A stretch of DNA of 33,419 nt from Nitrospira sp. (GCA_015903995.1 JABMDK010000019.1:24788-58206), one strand, 5' to 3'. Numbered from the stretch's first letter, positions 15,484 to 23,056 are shown. Notes: generated by a model from the sequence alone, not told the origin. Numbers and translations are program-made.

Positions 15484-16590
15484 TCACCTTACCGGTGTCT
15501 GCCATGCGGCGAACGGATGTCGTAGAATTGATCCGATAACCCGCCCATCGACTCTGTTGCAGGATGACCGATCGGAACAATCCCGAATCGCTTGACGATC
15601 GAACCGCCTCAGAATGTCACCGAGCGACGAATGGAGTAGATTCCCGGCATGCGGAAGCGACAAACAGGGTGCGACATTCCCTGAGGCATCGATGGCGATG
15701 CTGTAGCGTCCCGCATCGCATGGCGTGAGCGGTTCCCCACGTAACCATGTCACATTGTCCTTCGCGTACTGCCGAAGATACCCGGGCGGTAGGGCATCTT
15801 GCTCAAGTAATCGTTCAAAGACCACGCGGGCGGTCTGATGCTCAAACATCAATGTCGGATCCTGCTTTCCATAGAGCCCCACATCCCAATGGTAGGCTCC
15901 AACCACTGGTGAAAATCCTCACGTCCCGGCAAACTCAACAACGTCACCGACCTCGTCTCGATTGAGCTCACTGACAATGCAGGTCAGGAACTTAGGATGG
16001 CGATAGTGGTGCAGAAGATCGAGACCGGCAAGGACTGCGTTGAGCTGATCAGCGCCTCGGATACGTTCGTATGTCTTGCGATTCAGGGTGTCGAGGCTAA
16101 TTGAGAGAGCGATAGAGAGGTCGTCAAATTGCTCGACAAGAGATGGTGTCAGCTTGGTTCCGTTCGTAATGACCGTGAGGCGAAATCCAATCTCAACTAA
16201 ATCTTGAAGAACATCAGGCAAGTCTCGTCTGAATAGCGGTTCTCCTCATTGGAGAAATGCAAATCGTAGGCCGTCTCGGTAGAGGTCGGCAAAGATATTC
16301 CGGATCTCTTGCCGTGACAACTCATACCGGCCGACATTCAACGGAAGGTTGCAGTATCCACACGAAGAATTACATCGGAGGGTAACTTGAAATACTGCTA
16401 AAAGCGGACGCTTCAGCACCAAATTGGGCAGCCCACCCCATAGCGCTCGCTGGAAACTCGGCCGTTTGCTCTTCCCTGTAGCCCGTCCGTCTACCCGCTC
16501 AGTCGTGCGGTGCGGCGATCGGTCTATGTCTATCAGATATGAACTATCCGCTTTGCAATCGCTGTGCAGTTCTGCCCAGTGACCGGCCAT
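15484..16590 (-). pseudogene. Radical SAM protein (SPASM-like) with two in-frame TGA codons
   Basis: The start ATG 16590 has AGGGG 6 bases upstream; ATG 16635 is a less likely alternative. The Cys-Asn-Ser-Ser-Cys-Gly-Tyr-Cys motif is the Cx3Cx2C cluster that binds the SAM-cleaving [4Fe-4S] centre. One reading frame then continues through TGA at 16248-16246, between Phe-Leu-Gln and Gly-Glu-Pro-Leu, where relatives have Gly. It continues through a second TGA at 15921-15919, between Ala-Gly-Thr and Gly-Phe-Ser-Pro. The C-terminus has Cys-Asp-Ala-Gly-Arg, Val-Ala-Pro-Cys and Ser-Ser-Cys, consistent with an auxiliary-cluster (SPASM/twitch) domain. The product would be a peptide- or small-molecule-modifying enzyme. 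The gene is broken at two points in an otherwise clean frame. Confidence 0.85.
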
Positions 16591-16741
16591 TTTTTCCCCT
16601 ACCCTCCTCACGGGCCCATGTGCTCTATCAGTCATGGCTCATAACCTATTGAGAGTCATAGGGGCATTACGAATCTCGACCGGCATATCCCTTGCTGAAC
16701 GACCGATGATATACCATCTTCGGCTTTCTCCAGGGAGGTAC

Positions 16742-17146
16742 ATGATGAACATCCATCTCAGAAACATCCTTCCAGGTATCATAGGAGTTCTGGTAATGCT
16801 CTCACTGGCCATACCTTTCACGGCAGCCGCAAACTCGAAGGACGGAAAAAATCCTGGCACCTTTTCATCAGCTGCAGTCGCGGCAGAGATGATGACTTCA
16901 ACAGGAGAAGGGACAGCCCCTTCCACCGCAGCCTTGTCTGACCATCGACCTGGTCCGGCATGGAAGACCATCGGCGGAACGATCAAACACATCAAGGGCG
17001 AGGTCTACACGGTCGAAGACTATGAAGGGAATCAGGTGCAGCTCTACATCAGTCGGGAAACCAAGCAATTGCGCGGCAACAAAACAATCGGGGACCGCGT
17101 GCGCGCCGAAATCACCCACAGCGGTTTCGCCAACTCCATTCAATAA
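16742..17146 (+). CDS. Small secreted protein with a C-terminal beta (OB-like) domain
   Basis: 134 residues from ATG 16742, or 133 from ATG 16745, with GGGAGG just upstream. An in-frame ATG at 16634 would collide with the divergent radical SAM gene and is unlikely. A signal peptide ends near Thr-Ala-Ala-Ala-Asn (about 28). A Ser/Thr/Ala-rich linker leads to Ile-Gly-Gly-Thr-Ile-Lys-His-Ile-Lys-Gly-Glu-Val-Tyr-Thr-Val-Glu, a beta-strand pattern seen in DUF5666-like/OB-fold periplasmic proteins. The 16591-16741 interval should hold divergent promoters, but no clear hexamers are seen. Function unknown. Confidence 0.7.
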   Translation: MMNIHLRNILPGIIGVLVMLSLAIPFTAAANSKDGKNPGTFSSAAVAAEMMTSTGEGTAPSTAALSDHRPGPAWKTIGGTIKHIKGEVYTVEDYEGNQVQLYISRETKQLRGNKTIGDRVRAEITHSGFANSIQ

Positions 17147-17175
17147 CCCTTCAAGCTTCCACGTTGATTGATCTC

Positions 17176-17211
17176 AAACCGTGGGCCGACCCCAGTTCCG
17201 GCCTGCGGTTT
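17176..17211. terminator. Hairpin between convergent genes
   Basis: AAACCG (17176-17181) pairs with CGGTTT (17206-17211), and GGCC (17184-17187) can pair with GGCC (17200-17203) inside. It lies between the convergent stops at 17146 and 17234, so it could terminate both. No long T tract follows on either strand, so intrinsic termination is not certain. Confidence 0.45.
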
Positions 17212-17233
17212 CCGTCCTCACTTCTTGGCGCGA

Positions 17234-17995
17234 TCATCGACCTTTCGCAAAGGTAATGTCGCCGTAATATGCGATCGCCCGCTCCTTGGTGTTATCCGTA
17301 TCACTCATGATCGCCACACCGTTGATCATCGGCGGCTCTTCCCCGAACGCCTTCTTATAATCTTCATAGATGTTCCGTTCTTCGTCGATCCACAATCCCA
17401 CCTTCTGCGTGCCGCTCTCAACGACAACCATCCTGGCGAAGTCGGTATAGGCATTCTCCACAATCTTGCCGACCGGCGTCTTGGTGTCCCAGATATAGTT
17501 CAATGCGGCGATCGGAATGTCGCCGAACAGCGCTTGCCCTGCCTTGAATTTAAGCTTCTTCCCGAAGCTGACCTTGTCAGGTTCATACTGGAAGGTGATA
17601 TACAGCCGAGCCGGAAAGTCATCGCCCTCCTTGAGTGCCACATCACTCCTCTGAAGCACATTGTCGATTTTCCAGCGCCACCGGACAATCGGGAACTCTT
17701 TAGGATCAATCAGTACCGGCTTGATCAGACCGGAGGCTGCGGCTTCGCTGACCGCCTTCACGATGGTCAAATCTCCCTCTTTCACCACGTGATAGGAAGT
17801 ATGCTTCGGTATCTTCTTAAAGGTCAGTGGCTTCCACCCGTCAGGCATCGTCTGGCCGACCGGGGCAGCTGAAAACTTCCCGACTTCGACGGTCGATGCA
17901 TCCTGAGCCCCCGCCTTCGCACAAAGCGCGGCCACGACCATCACCGAGACAACGACCGCATACCATCGGCTCGTGATCCCAAGTCTTCCCGTCAT
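17234..17995 (-). CDS. DUF3047 family secreted protein
   Basis: 253 residues from ATG 17995, which overlaps the upstream stop as ATGA, implying translational coupling. The earlier in-frame start at 18064 lies inside the previous gene. A signal peptide spans about 1-32 (ends near Ala-Gly-Ala-Gln). The mature region has the DUF3047 pattern Pro-Ile-Val-Arg-Trp-Arg-Trp-Lys-Ile, Asp-Asp-Phe-Pro-Ala-Arg-Leu-Tyr-Ile-Thr-Phe, and Ala-Asn/Leu-Asn-Tyr-Ile-Trp, a beta-sandwich likely to act in the envelope. The family has no established activity. It is the last gene of the TVP38 / MerA-like / DUF3047 run. Confidence 0.82.
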   Translation of the reverse strand: MTGRLGITSRWYAVVVSVMVVAALCAKAGAQDASTVEVGKFSAAPVGQTMPDGWKPLTFKKIPKHTSYHVVKEGDLTIVKAVSEAAASGLIKPVLIDPKEFPIVRWRWKIDNVLQRSDVALKEGDDFPARLYITFQYEPDKVSFGKKLKFKAGQALFGDIPIAALNYIWDTKTPVGKIVENAYTDFARMVVVESGTQKVGLWIDEERNIYEDYKKAFGEEPPMINGVAIMSDTDNTKERAIAYYGDITFAKGR

Positions 17996-19578
17996 TGCCG
18001 CATCCACGCGAATAGTTTCACCAGAAGATTCTTCGTCCTTTGCGAGAAATGCGCTTTCCTCCACAGATTGATCACTTTCTTATTCACTTCAGCCTGGGTG
18101 GGATAGGGATGGATCGTCCCGGCGATTGTTTTGGCGCCTGCACCCGCTTTCATGGCGACAGTGAACTCGCTGATCATATCCCCGGCATGGGCCGCCACGA
18201 TCGTGGCGCCGAGGATCTTGTCTGTCCCCTTTTGAATGTGCACCCTGGCAAACCCCTCCTCGTCCCCGTCAAGAATCGCCCGATCCACTTCGTCAAGTTT
18301 GTACGTATAGGTTTCCACTTCGAAACCCTTTTGCGTGGCTTCTTTTTCATACATCCCGACGTGGGCGATTTCCGGTTCAGTGAAGGTGCACCAAGGCATC
18401 ACCAAGGCATCGACATTGGCATAGCCCAAACCCAATGGATGTGGGAACAACGCATTCTGGATGACGATTTGTGCCATGGCATCAGCGGCATGGGTGAATT
18501 TGTAGCGCGAACAGACATCGCCTGCTGCGTAGATGTTGGGATTGGAGGTCTGCAATCTGGCATTGACCTTGATCCCGTTCTTATCATAGTGGACTCCCGC
18601 GGCCTCCAATCCGACTTTCTCCACATTCGGTGTCCGTCCGACTCCGACAAGAATGTCGTCGACCGTGACATCGTGCTGCTGGTCGTGCGAATCGACCGTC
18701 AATCGCTTGCCGTCATGTACCTTCCGTACCTTCAGATCTTTTCCGCAGCAGAGAAGCTTCACACCGTCCCGAACCATTTGCTGTTTGACAATGTCCGCCG
18801 CATCGCGATCTTCGTTCGGCATGATGCCGTGCGTCGTTTCGATCAGATAGACCTGACTTCCAAATCGAGCCAAGGCCTGTGCCAGCTCGCATCCGATAGG
18901 CCCGGCCCCGAGCACACCGATCCGTTGCGGTAGTTGCGTCAGTGAAAAGATCGTTTCGTTCGTCAGATATCCAGCATCCTGAAGGCCGGGCGTCGGTGGC
19001 ACGGTTGCACGGGCTCCGGTGCAAACAACCGCTTTCGCAAACGTCAGAATCCGGTCCCCTGCAGGCCCCGTTACTTGGATCGCATCGGCACCGAGAAACC
19101 GCCCGTTGCCGATATAGACGTCGACGCCGAGTTTTGTATACCGACGGGCCGAATCATTGTGGCTGATACGTGCGCGGAGCTTGCGCATCCGAGCCATGAC
19201 CGCACCGAAGTCGTACATCACTCCGGTGGGAATATGGAGGCCATACTCCTTAGCCTTCCGTAAATCGGCCCACGCCCTCGCGGCGCGGATCATGCCTTTG
19301 GAAGGGACGCATCCAACATTGAGACAGTCCCCGCCCATCAAATGTTTTTCGATCAATGCAACCTTGGCTCCCAGGCTCGCGGCCACAACGGCCGTGATCA
19401 GCCCTGCTGTCCCAGCTCCAACCACCACAATGTTGTAGCGTCGGGTCGGCTCGGGATTGACCCAGTCAGACGGATGCACGTTGGAGACAAGTTGCTGATT
19501 GAACTCGTCGTTCGGAAGGACTAAAGGCTGATCCTGCTCACTCATTCCATCGACCCGTAATAGGGATTGTGCGATCAT
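17992..19578 (-). CDS. FAD/NAD(P)-dependent disulfide oxidoreductase, MerA-like
   Basis: About 528 residues from ATG 19578 (GAAGGG upstream); ATG 19545 is another candidate. An FAD-binding Gly-Ala-Gly-Thr-Ala-Gly motif lies near 55. The redox-active pair Cys85/Cys90 lies in Gly-Gly-Asp-Cys-Leu-Asn-Val-Gly-Cys-Val-Pro-Ser-Lys. The NAD(P) site Gly-Ala-Gly-Pro-Ile-Gly and the second FAD segment Ala-Ala-Gly-Asp-Val are present. The dimerisation domain has His-Pro in Thr-Ile-His-Pro-Tyr-Pro-Thr. It lacks the N-terminal HMA domain and the C-terminal Cys-Cys of true mercuric reductases, so mercury reduction is doubtful. Fusions of TVP38 domains with this enzyme type exist in other bacteria, so this adjacent pair probably works together. 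Confidence 0.88.
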   Translation of the reverse strand: MIAQSLLRVDGMSEQDQPLVLPNDEFNQQLVSNVHPSDWVNPEPTRRYNIVVVGAGTAGLITAVVAASLGAKVALIEKHLMGGDCLNVGCVPSKGMIRAARAWADLRKAKEYGLHIPTGVMYDFGAVMARMRKLRARISHNDSARRYTKLGVDVYIGNGRFLGADAIQVTGPAGDRILTFAKAVVCTGARATVPPTPGLQDAGYLTNETIFSLTQLPQRIGVLGAGPIGCELAQALARFGSQVYLIETTHGIMPNEDRDAADIVKQQMVRDGVKLLCCGKDLKVRKVHDGKRLTVDSHDQQHDVTVDDILVGVGRTPNVEKVGLEAAGVHYDKNGIKVNARLQTSNPNIYAAGDVCSRYKFTHAADAMAQIVIQNALFPHPLGLGYANVDALVMPWCTFTEPEIAHVGMYEKEATQKGFEVETYTYKLDEVDRAILDGDEEGFARVHIQKGTDKILGATIVAAHAGDMISEFTVAMKAGAGAKTIAGTIHPYPTQAEVNKKVINLWRKAHFSQRTKNLLVKLFAWMRQ

Positions 19579-19623
19579 AGCGTGATACCCTTCGTTGTGC
19601 ATTATCAATTGATGGTTGGTTCA

Positions 19624-20361
19624 TCACGCGCGTTTGGCCGTAACCCTCTTATAGGCGACAGGGACCAGGGCAAGCAGTCCGAGGAGGACGAATGCACCGA
19701 TCACATTTGGTGACGCGATTTCTTTGAGCGAGTTGATCGTGCCCAGTTGACGTCCCGCATAGGCATAGACGAATGAACCGGGAATGATACCGATCGCCGT
19801 CGCAGCAACATAGGTCCCGACGTTCACGCGCGTGAGCCCTGACACAAGATTCACCACGAAAAATGGGAAAAGCGGAATGAGTCGCAATGTCAGTAGGTAG
19901 CTGAATGCGTTCTTGGTAAACCCTTCTTGGAATGGCCCTAACCACTTCCCGAACTTCTGTTCGACCGTCTCTCTCAGCACATATCGTGCGGTGAGAAATG
20001 CGAGGGTCGCTCCGGTCGTCGCTCCGATATTCACGAAGAGCGTGGCGCCAACGGCACCGAACAAAAACCCGCCGGCCAACGTAAGAATGACTGCGCCAGG
20101 CAATGATAATCCGGCCACGATCACGTACGCAGCGATGAAGATCCCCACCGCTGCAACAAAGTTCGCCTCTGTAAACGCCAACAAACTGTCACGATTGTCT
20201 TTCAGCGCGGTCAAAGACAGAAAACGTCCCAGGTCGTAATAAAAGAAGGCTGCGATGGCCAAGGCGAGAACAATTACGATAACAATCCTGCCTAGATTCG
20301 AATTACCGGACTCCTTCTGATTTAAGATCGGGGTTGTCATAGCGGCGTCGTGGTGTATCAT
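19624..20361 (-). CDS. TVP38/TMEM64 family inner-membrane protein (VTT domain)
   Basis: 245 residues from ATG 20361 with GGAG 6 bases upstream. A longer frame from 20502 reads through a repeat element and is rejected. There are about five to six hydrophobic segments. The VTT (DedA-like) core shows Gly-Gly-Phe-Leu-Phe-Gly, a Gly-Ala-Thr-Thr-Gly-Ala helix and the conserved Leu-Arg-Leu-Ile-Pro-Leu-Phe-Pro-Phe-x-x-Val-Asn loop with its Arg and Pro residues. The related DedA proteins are involved in lipid-carrier flipping and proton-coupled transport; this family member's substrate is unknown. It is the first gene of the operon, 46 bases before the MerA-like start. Confidence 0.88.
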   Translation of the reverse strand: MIHHDAAMTTPILNQKESGNSNLGRIVIVIVLALAIAAFFYYDLGRFLSLTALKDNRDSLLAFTEANFVAAVGIFIAAYVIVAGLSLPGAVILTLAGGFLFGAVGATLFVNIGATTGATLAFLTARYVLRETVEQKFGKWLGPFQEGFTKNAFSYLLTLRLIPLFPFFVVNLVSGLTRVNVGTYVAATAIGIIPGSFVYAYAGRQLGTINSLKEIASPNVIGAFVLLGLLALVPVAYKRVTAKRA

Positions 20362-20375
20362 GGTGGCTCCTTGTA

Positions 20376-20600
20376 CTTCTGTCAATGTCGCTAAAAAGTC
20401 CGCCAGCGGCGTTCTCGCCTCGCTCAGAGACTCACCGTACGGCCCAGGGTACGATTCGCCTCTTCGCTCGCTGCGGCCTTGCTGGACGGCCTTTTTGCGC
20501 ATCCTGCGGGCCTATTCAGCATCGGCCTCAACCTCGATGTCTGTGATGGTTACATGAGTCGCAAAGAGTTTTTCCGCAGCCTGTTAGGGATTTGGTCGGC
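20376..20600. repeat. Interspersed palindrome-rich repeat element (REP-like)
   Basis: This stretch upstream of the TVP38 gene is non-coding in style. It contains CGTAC...GTACG (20436-20440/20449-20453), a Gly-Cys-rich CGCTCGCTGCGGCC segment, GGCC...GGCC, and a CTTTTTGCGCATCCTGCGGG motif echoed by GTTTTTCCGCAGCCTGTTAGG at the far end. I recognise this style from repeats scattered between Nitrospira genes; this is memory, not a search. Reading frames through it look spurious. The remaining bases up to 20702 show nothing further. Confidence 0.5.
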
Positions 20601-20702
20601 GCAAGGCGCGTTTTCTTACAGCGGCCGGCAGGGATAAGAGGATGTGACGAGGGATGGAAGGTATACCGAGAGGGCGGAACATGCGCGCTCAAGAGAGGCG
20701 CG

Positions 20703-21125
20703 TCAAAACACGATAGGCTTCACTCCCTTGCGTTTGGCATTTTCGGCCAACGTATTGTCCAGTGTAGCCATGTGACTTGCGCCCAACTCCAGTGCCACCG
20801 CAAGGTGCAACGAACCCCCGGCACGCAGACCATATCGGTGTTGCTTGACCATGTCCGCTGCGCGCTTGAATGCAGTACGACTCACAGGTATAAGGCGTAG
20901 CCCCTCGGCGGCAAGCAGGTTAAACTCCTTGCGGACCAGCTTTGCGTGGGGTTCGGTAAGTTGTCCGGCGCGCAACTTAATGGATATGGCGCTGGAAAAC
21001 TCTGTCAGCAACCAATCCGCGCAATAGGGCATTTCCTGTAGCCCGGCATACCACGTTGTGACATCGTGCGTTTTAGGCTCGACCGTCAGTAACGCAACGA
21101 TGGCGCTGGTATCCACATAGACCAT
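20703..21125 (-). CDS. PIN-domain (VapC-like) toxin with altered active site
   Basis: 140 residues. The start ATG 21125 overlaps the antitoxin stop (TGATG). PIN motifs are Asp5 in Val-Tyr-Val-Asp-Thr-Ser, Glu42 in Leu-Leu-Thr-Glu-Phe, and Asp123 in Ala-Thr-Leu-Asp-Asn. The third expected acidic residue, in the usual Leu-Arg-Ala-Gly-Asp-x-Leu-His motif, is Gly104 (Leu-Arg-Ala-Gly-Gly-Ser-Leu-His). PIN toxins are Mg-dependent RNases that use this acidic cluster, so activity may be reduced or lost. Length and gene order are normal for a type II toxin-antitoxin pair. Confidence 0.85.
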   Translation of the reverse strand: MVYVDTSAIVALLTVEPKTHDVTTWYAGLQEMPYCADWLLTEFSSAISIKLRAGQLTEPHAKLVRKEFNLLAAEGLRLIPVSRTAFKRAADMVKQHRYGLRAGGSLHLAVALELGASHMATLDNTLAENAKRKGVKPIVF

Positions 21126-21373
21126 CAATACCGAGCCTCTCGCCGCATCCGTTCTACAACCGGCTTCGTCATCCGCATGGATGCGTGTAGTTTTGCAAGA
21201 CGAGTGAGAAACGCAGCCTTCTTGAACACCTTGTCAGGAACCAGTGTGATTGTGCCTTCCTGCGCAATAATGGCCTCGATCTTATCTCCCTCATGCAGAC
21301 CAGCCGCTTGCGTACATTCTCTCGGCAAGCGAACCGCCAGACTGTTTCCCCATTTCGCCAGTTGCAAGCGCAT
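21125..21373 (-). CDS. AbrB/MazE-type antitoxin
   Basis: 82 residues from ATG 21373 with AAGGGAG upstream. The N-terminal SpoVT/AbrB swapped-hairpin fold is clear: Leu-Ala-Lys-Trp-Gly-Asn-Ser-Leu-Ala-Val-Arg-Leu-Pro, then Gly-Asp-Lys-Ile-Glu and a Thr-Ile-Thr-Leu-Val-Pro strand. The C-terminal 35 or so residues are basic and helical and would wrap the PIN toxin. It precedes and overlaps the toxin gene. Antitoxins of this class bind and repress their own promoter; a direct repeat at 21401-21418 is the likely site. Confidence 0.88.
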   Translation of the reverse strand: MRLQLAKWGNSLAVRLPRECTQAAGLHEGDKIEAIIAQEGTITLVPDKVFKKAAFLTRLAKLHASMRMTKPVVERMRREARY

Positions 21374-21400
21374 CGAATGGCTCCCTTGATGCAACGTGTA

Positions 21401-21418
21401 GATACATGTTGATACATG
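21401..21418. promoter_or_regulatory. Direct repeat upstream of the toxin-antitoxin operon
   Basis: GATACATG occurs at 21401-21408 and again at 21411-21418, spaced one helical turn (10 bp). It lies 28 bases before the antitoxin ATG (minus strand). This is a good candidate for antitoxin autoregulation; no clear -10/-35 pair could be assigned. Confidence 0.5.
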
Positions 21419-21513
21419 CTAGCACGCGGTAAGATGTCCGGCAAGCTTCAATACACGAAACACGTTCAGGGATCAGGGGAGAGAAGCGGAGGCTAGGTAT
21501 CGCTTCGCTAGTC

Positions 21514-21849
21514 TTATTTGACCGTCTGACAATGCTGTTCGAACTGAAGAACAAAAATCAGGAATTCGTCACCCCCCTGACGACGATACTCCTCTTTCGG
21601 CACATGCTCCTGGCGATCGCGCATCAGTCGGTCACAGGCCTGCTGCTCTGCCCGCTGAAGGTGGGGTTGAAGACGAGTCTGTTCTTCAAGAGAGCGCCCG
21701 GCTAAACTTTCTTGCATCCGCTTTAAGGAGCTATAGTGATCGTACAGAGGCGGCTCTTGTGCCTGGGCAGGCGGCTCGGGCTCCGCTGAGTATCCAGCGC
21801 ATGGGCACAATACCAACACAAACAAGATCATCGCCGCACATCGTTTCAT
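21514..21849 (-). CDS. Small secreted protein of unknown function
   Basis: 111 residues whose ATG overlaps the upstream stop (ATGA). A signal peptide spans 1-21 (ends near Gly-Tyr-Ser-Ala). A Pro/Glu-rich segment follows, then an amphipathic, charged helical region (Leu-Lys-Arg-Met-Gln-Glu-Ser-Leu...) with two Cys residues in the mature part (about 72 and 107). No family is recognised. It is coupled to the DUF362 remnant, so its original operon partner has been damaged. Confidence 0.6.
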   Translation of the reverse strand: MKRCAAMILFVLVLCPCAGYSAEPEPPAQAQEPPLYDHYSSLKRMQESLAGRSLEEQTRLQPHLQRAEQQACDRLMRDRQEHVPKEEYRRQGGDEFLIFVLQFEQHCQTVK

Positions 21850-22375
21850 ATGAGCCGTATCCCCTGTTGAGCCGGAATCGTATCGATCAACTCGAAGTTT
21901 GTCCGTACGGTCGTAATTGCCTCGCCTCGCTGTTCGATCGCCTCTTCACCGATCGGCCCCAGCCATTTGTCGGCCCTCTCCAAATACGACACTTTGTAGG
22001 GGTCGATGCCCATGATCCGGCAACAAGTCGCATCCACGGCGGGAAAGTTTCGCCCCATGACCAAGACACCGGCCTGTTTCGGATCGCCCATGATCGGCCC
22101 ATCGCCCTGCATTCCGACAATACCATCGACGATGGCAAAGTGCGGTTTCAACGTCGCATTGATGTCGAGAATCGAATTTTCGATTCCAGCATGGTGTAGC
22201 ACGTTCTTCGGCCAGCCATAGTAAATGCCCGGCATGACTCCGAACAGGTTCTTCATCGAGAGCGTCGCTCCGGTCCAATGGTGGGTCTTCATCTTCGCGA
22301 CCGACACGATCCAATCGACTTCCTTGAAGAGGGCTGGAAACGTCAGCGTTCGCATCGAAGACTGGCGACCGGCAT
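21846..22375 (-). pseudogene. DUF362 protein remnant, N-terminus deleted
   Basis: C-terminal part of a DUF362 protein: Val-Ser-Val-Ala-Lys-Met-Lys-Thr-His-His-Trp-Thr-Gly, Ser-Met-Lys-Asn-Leu-Phe-Gly-Val-Met-Pro-Gly, Val-Asp-Gly-Ile-Val-Gly-Met-Gln-Gly-Asp-Gly-Pro and Ala-Val-Asp-Ala-Thr-Cys-Cys. Upstream of about 22375 the frame turns into out-of-frame BcsS DNA (a basic, nonsense-like sequence back to 22544), so the natural N-terminal 100 or more residues and start are missing. An internal ATG at 22355 could start a fragment. DUF362 proteins are often iron-sulfur or metal-associated, but their role is not established. Confidence 0.75.
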
Positions 22376-23056
22376 TCGGCAACCATACCCTCCGTTCTGG
22401 AATGTTTGGGAGTACTGATAGCCGCCTTTGAGCGTCAGGTAGAAATGACCGATCGGGACCTGTGCGATGGGTCCTGTCTGCGCGGCATAGAAGTCCTTGT
22501 TTCCCATGCCTGCGACATCCCAGCCCAGATAGAGCGAACAGCAACCCTGCTCATTCTTGTAGGCTAATCTGGTCGCCCTCACTCGACTCCAGACCAACCC
22601 ATCGAGATTGGTATAGGACACGATGGCATGCACGATCCCCTGTTCTCGCCAGTGAAAAACTTCGCCTTGCAGATGAACCCCGATATCATGCTCGTTGCTT
22701 CTGCCAACCGACAAGTCTTGCTGTTTCCAGCGAAACTGGGGCCCGGCAAATCCGATCACCGTCCATGGTCCCTGTCTGTACTTCACTCCAACGGACGGAG
22801 TCGCAAACTGGACCTCGGCATCACGCGTCACGCCGCCATCTTTGAATGAATATCCGAGCCCCGCTCCCATAAACTGCACAAATGGCTGCAGGTTCGACGA
22901 TGGTGATGCAATAGGCGTGCGGACTCCCATATAGGCGTAATACTGGCTGTGATTATCCATCTGAAACCCAGTAAAAACATCTCCGGCCACAGCAAGACGG
23001 GGACCGAGCAGGAGTATGCCCAACACTATGCCGCACGCGTGGTAAGTTCTCGCCAT
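22343..23056 (-). CDS. BcsS-like outer-membrane protein, last residues lost
   Basis: ATG 23056 (GGGGAA upstream) gives a signal peptide ending near Leu-Ala-Val-Ala-Gly (about 25). An all-beta, Tyr/Gly-rich protein typical of the cellulose biosynthesis protein BcsS family follows: Phe-Thr-Gly-Phe-Gln, Gly-Ala-Gly-Leu-Gly-Tyr-Ser-Phe, Gly-Val-Lys-Tyr-Arg. It should end soon after Tyr-Ser-Gln-Thr-Phe-Gln-Asn-Gly-Gly-Tyr-Gly. Instead about 12 residues of shifted DUF362 DNA follow to the stop at 22343. The loss of a terminal beta-strand could impair membrane insertion. It overlaps the BcsA-like gene by 31 bases, which fits a shared exopolysaccharide function. Confidence 0.75.
   Translation of the reverse strand: MARTYHACGIVLGILLLGPRLAVAGDVFTGFQMDNHSQYYAYMGVRTPIASPSSNLQPFVQFMGAGLGYSFKDGGVTRDAEVQFATPSVGVKYRQGPWTVIGFAGPQFRWKQQDLSVGRSNEHDIGVHLQGEVFHWREQGIVHAIVSYTNLDGLVWSRVRATRLAYKNEQGCCSLYLGWDVAGMGNKDFYAAQTGPIAQVPIGHFYLTLKGGYQYSQTFQNGGYGCRMPVASLRCER

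Noticed and set aside
15318..16248. In-frame TGA codons as selenocysteine or recoded glycine
   Set aside because: A TAA also occurs in the same operon, frameshifts are present, TGA is the normal stop of nearby genes (for example the ferritin-like and GT2 genes), and no SECIS-like element was seen. Decay or sequence error is simpler.
18040..18933. Plus-strand 297-codon frame antisense to the MerA-like gene
   Set aside because: It is a shadow of the strongly supported oxidoreductase, with no domain of its own.
17992..19578. True mercuric reductase (merA)
   Set aside because: No HMA domain, no C-terminal vicinal cysteines and no other mer genes nearby.
20360..20557. Plus-strand 65-codon reading frame across the repeat element
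   Set aside because: It overlaps the TVP38 5' end and the palindromic repeat, has no ribosome site and looks compositionally like repeat translation.
22376..22544. N-terminal extension of the DUF362 frame
   Set aside because: This part is an out-of-frame reading of the BcsS gene with basic, nonsense-like sequence.
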